Assembly: GCA_029260765.1 (NCBI GenBank)
Contig: JAJDCP010000192.1
Location: 35,270-99,269 of the forward strand
Source: Planctomycetota bacterium
Lineage (GTDB): Bacteria > Planctomycetota > J058 > JAJDCP01
Length of the DNA stretch: 64,000 nt
Direction of reading: 5' to 3'
A program made the position numbers and the translations under genes. Positions 63,301-64,000 of the stretch are shown here, one piece after another; the first letter of the stretch is position 1; each line of letters opens with the position of its first letter. The notes beneath the pieces were generated by a model. The model was not told the DNA's origin, searched no databases, and worked only from the letters and a program-made list of their open reading frames with translations.

Positions 63301-64000
63301 GCACTGCTGCTGGGCGACTCGCGGGCCTCGAGCACCTGGCGGCGGGTCGAGCTTCCGCTCAGTCCCGTGAAGTCGAAGCGTCCGTACAGGGCCGAAGGCT
63401 CCGCGGTCGCGCCCAGCACTACAGCAGCAGCCGCACTGAGTGTGCCGTTGGCGACGACCAGCACACCTCCGCCGCTGATGGCCTCTACGTCGTCGATCCC
63501 CGCTTGCAGGCTGTCGTAGGGATCAGCCAGGCTGCCGGCGCCACCGCTAGCGCTCGGATCGATGAAGCGGACAGAGCTCTCGGCGACAGGAATCACGGCC
63601 ACTTCGACCTCGTTGCCGTCCTGATCCCCGTCGCCGTCCAGGGCACGGACCACCGCGAAGACCTCGGTGTCGACCTGAATCAGGGGGCTGTCGCTATTGT
63701 CCAGGATGGCGAACAACGCGCCGGGGGAGGTCGTGAAGGTGGGGCTGGCGAAGCTCTGGCCTCCCGAGCTGGAGGCCAGGTAGACCTCGTACTGCATGGC
63801 GGCCACATCGGTCCTGTCGTCGAGGGCGGACAGCCAGTCAACGCGGATGATCGCGCCTCCAGCCGTCGCGACCGAGTGCACTCCCCCGAAGCGCGGCGGG
63901 TTGTTGATCAGCTGCTGGACCTCCCATGTCAGGGGGCTGGTCGCCCCTGCCTGGCTGAAAATCGCGCCGTTCTGCGGGTTCTGGACCATACCCAGGGCAT
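60351..64000 (-). CDS. large secreted parallel beta-helix protein, 5' end outside window
   Basis: At least 1212 residues are visible; the frame is open to the right edge, so the signal peptide is beyond it. The first part looks like a fibronectin/Ig-type domain (RVDWLSALDDRTDVAAMQYEVY). Then comes a right-handed beta-helix region of about 750 residues, rich in Asn, Asp, Gly and Val with turns such as LEARESPSSSAETLLSGATLAG and NNIIAQTTTHGVLVDNADLP. Near the C-terminus are an SbsA/Big-type Ig domain (VGDSLRLVFTDELDAGTVTS) and a pre-peptidase C-terminal domain (EPNDAIGSADDLG, DNSEEDFFRIDGL), ending in LVVVRR. Such proteins are exported surface or matrix proteins; no polysaccharide-lyase active site was identified. 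Confidence 0.85.
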   Translation of the reverse strand, partial: ALGMVQNPQNGAIFSQAGATSPLTWEVQQLINNPPRFGGVHSVATAGGAIIRVDWLSALDDRTDVAAMQYEVYLASSSGGQSFASPTFTTSPGALFAILDNSDSPLIQVDTEVFAVVRALDGDGDQDGNEVEVAVIPVAESSVRFIDPSASGGAGSLADPYDSLQAGIDDVEAISGGGVLVVANGTLSAAAAVVLGATAEPSALYGRFDFTGLSGSSTRRQVLEARESPSSSAETLLSGATLAGSESLQLRLASGERTALDGLVFENPPLCASHVGGDLVYLLVSGCTFSGLDRGDSTGIGIVVRNRAAAPSAHRLRVTGSTFNGRLEAGIQITGRTLSLLTNGNTFQELAEGINTEQYLFATCTFGDDLALVPPTGQTLVIETRDNLFNVIDVDAVDLRFAPDDPAMRADIDWRFERNLIHAIDNQAIEVTDFSYFGDGGDNDLGTASFLAQDNDFQSVIGQGFQFSELDDNPGNAHGHLSYVFRGNRYTLLSDNAIEFSNLIVRDDASLSIVCEDEVAQSLADDYLRLNPSSVDSTDNGAITVTLERADFLNLTDEGIDIEGDNLLPQDGSFVLRYTDGLSVIVGDLLDLFELGPMEATPTSAVGSFEVEISTSTLASIDDEAVDLELNTGLQTGPLDVRFVDNASVGGTGSIVLVEMGLNVQSIDLEVARNSSSNGTVEHYGVFGNVPDALSVMRFTDNSCQNSGDEFVYFELLDNPNGVADMIVVACNNFGEFLDDEGFQMLLESGQDDNIFVAVTQNTFVDIVDEAVNLELADLNTRLLIANNALGVVNDNDSSSGAIQAFIEGTLEGSVEVYNNIIAQTTTHGVLVDNADLPAQIVNNTFSQTGSGFDFGAVSTEGTFGAGFSQVFVENCILSEAAGFNMGPDQMEARYSLADRHFPGLTGYENVFANPLFSFLGTDRDFEVYYSLLSASAAIDAGNPASRYDDNDGSRNDMGAFGGPGGYGVGVQSTSGCPLRMIGTVPFLGLSTGASLSSLGVGDSLRLVFTDELDAGTVTSNSIRLMTSSGVHPATLTVDGHYVHLYPSSALPAGETVTLQVLAGGLQASSGRELQVPSYVDFATKPTASAESEPNDAIGSADDLGASSVVELSGTLDNSEEDFFRIDGLVAGERLQVSVFNIRILAAADTCLELLDATGNLVLDANDDAFGRDAYLDHVFTADEIAASSGVFFLHLDERGQASGPEPYTLVVVRR

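Overview
The window is a high-GC bacterial chromosome segment with about 42 genes. Five genes encode Ser/Thr protein kinases, four of them membrane-anchored and one carrying an FHA domain. There are also a formylglycine-generating enzyme, a PPi-type phosphofructokinase, several PAPS-type sulfotransferases, a large secreted beta-helix protein and a DUF3604/PHP protein. This mix best fits a planctomycete-like organism (Planctomycetota); Myxococcota or Acidobacteriota cannot be excluded from sequence alone. I saw no rRNA, tRNA, CRISPR array or intact mobile element.

Layout. 1-3.6 kb: the end of a TPR protein, a macrodomain-like protein and a kinase. 3.6-7.0 kb: a more AT-rich, decayed stretch with a broken GxxExxY gene, a broken transposase fragment and a YkgJ-type cysteine-cluster protein; the compositional change ends inside the next kinase gene. 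8.8-17.3 kb: two acetyltransferases, a secreted protein, membrane proteins, an apparently active formylglycine-generating enzyme and a paralogue without its cysteines. 17.6-24.1 kb: a kinase-FHA-DUF4388 protein, then the overlapping pair yhaO/yhaN (SbcCD-like).

24.2-40.1 kb is the most interesting part, a probable biosynthetic locus. On the + strand a TPR membrane protein, a sulfotransferase with a one-base frameshift, an A-T-TE peptide synthetase, a TauD-type dioxygenase and an Asp/Asn-hydroxylase-sulfotransferase fusion run with overlapping or nearly touching ends. On the - strand a glycosyltransferase, a cupin protein and an A-T-C-T-C peptide synthetase form a second tight operon. Two more sulfotransferases, divergently transcribed, lie between them. 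Taken together the locus looks able to make a short, hydroxylated and sulfated nonribosomal product. The split synthetases can be ordered as A-T-C-T-C followed by A-T-TE (three carriers, two condensations, one release), with the middle carrier lacking its own adenylation domain.

40.2-64 kb: small zinc-ribbon/PH and lipoprotein genes, PPi-phosphofructokinase with a low-complexity Ala/Lys tail, an alpha/beta hydrolase lacking its catalytic His, a 1417-residue kinase with a beta-propeller region, a solitary DNA methyltransferase, a metallo-beta-lactamase-fold lipoprotein, DUF3604 and GNAT proteins, cydAB, a kinase with altered catalytic motifs, a HEAT-like protein and a partial beta-helix protein running off the right edge. 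Assignments come from motif reading only; no database search was run.
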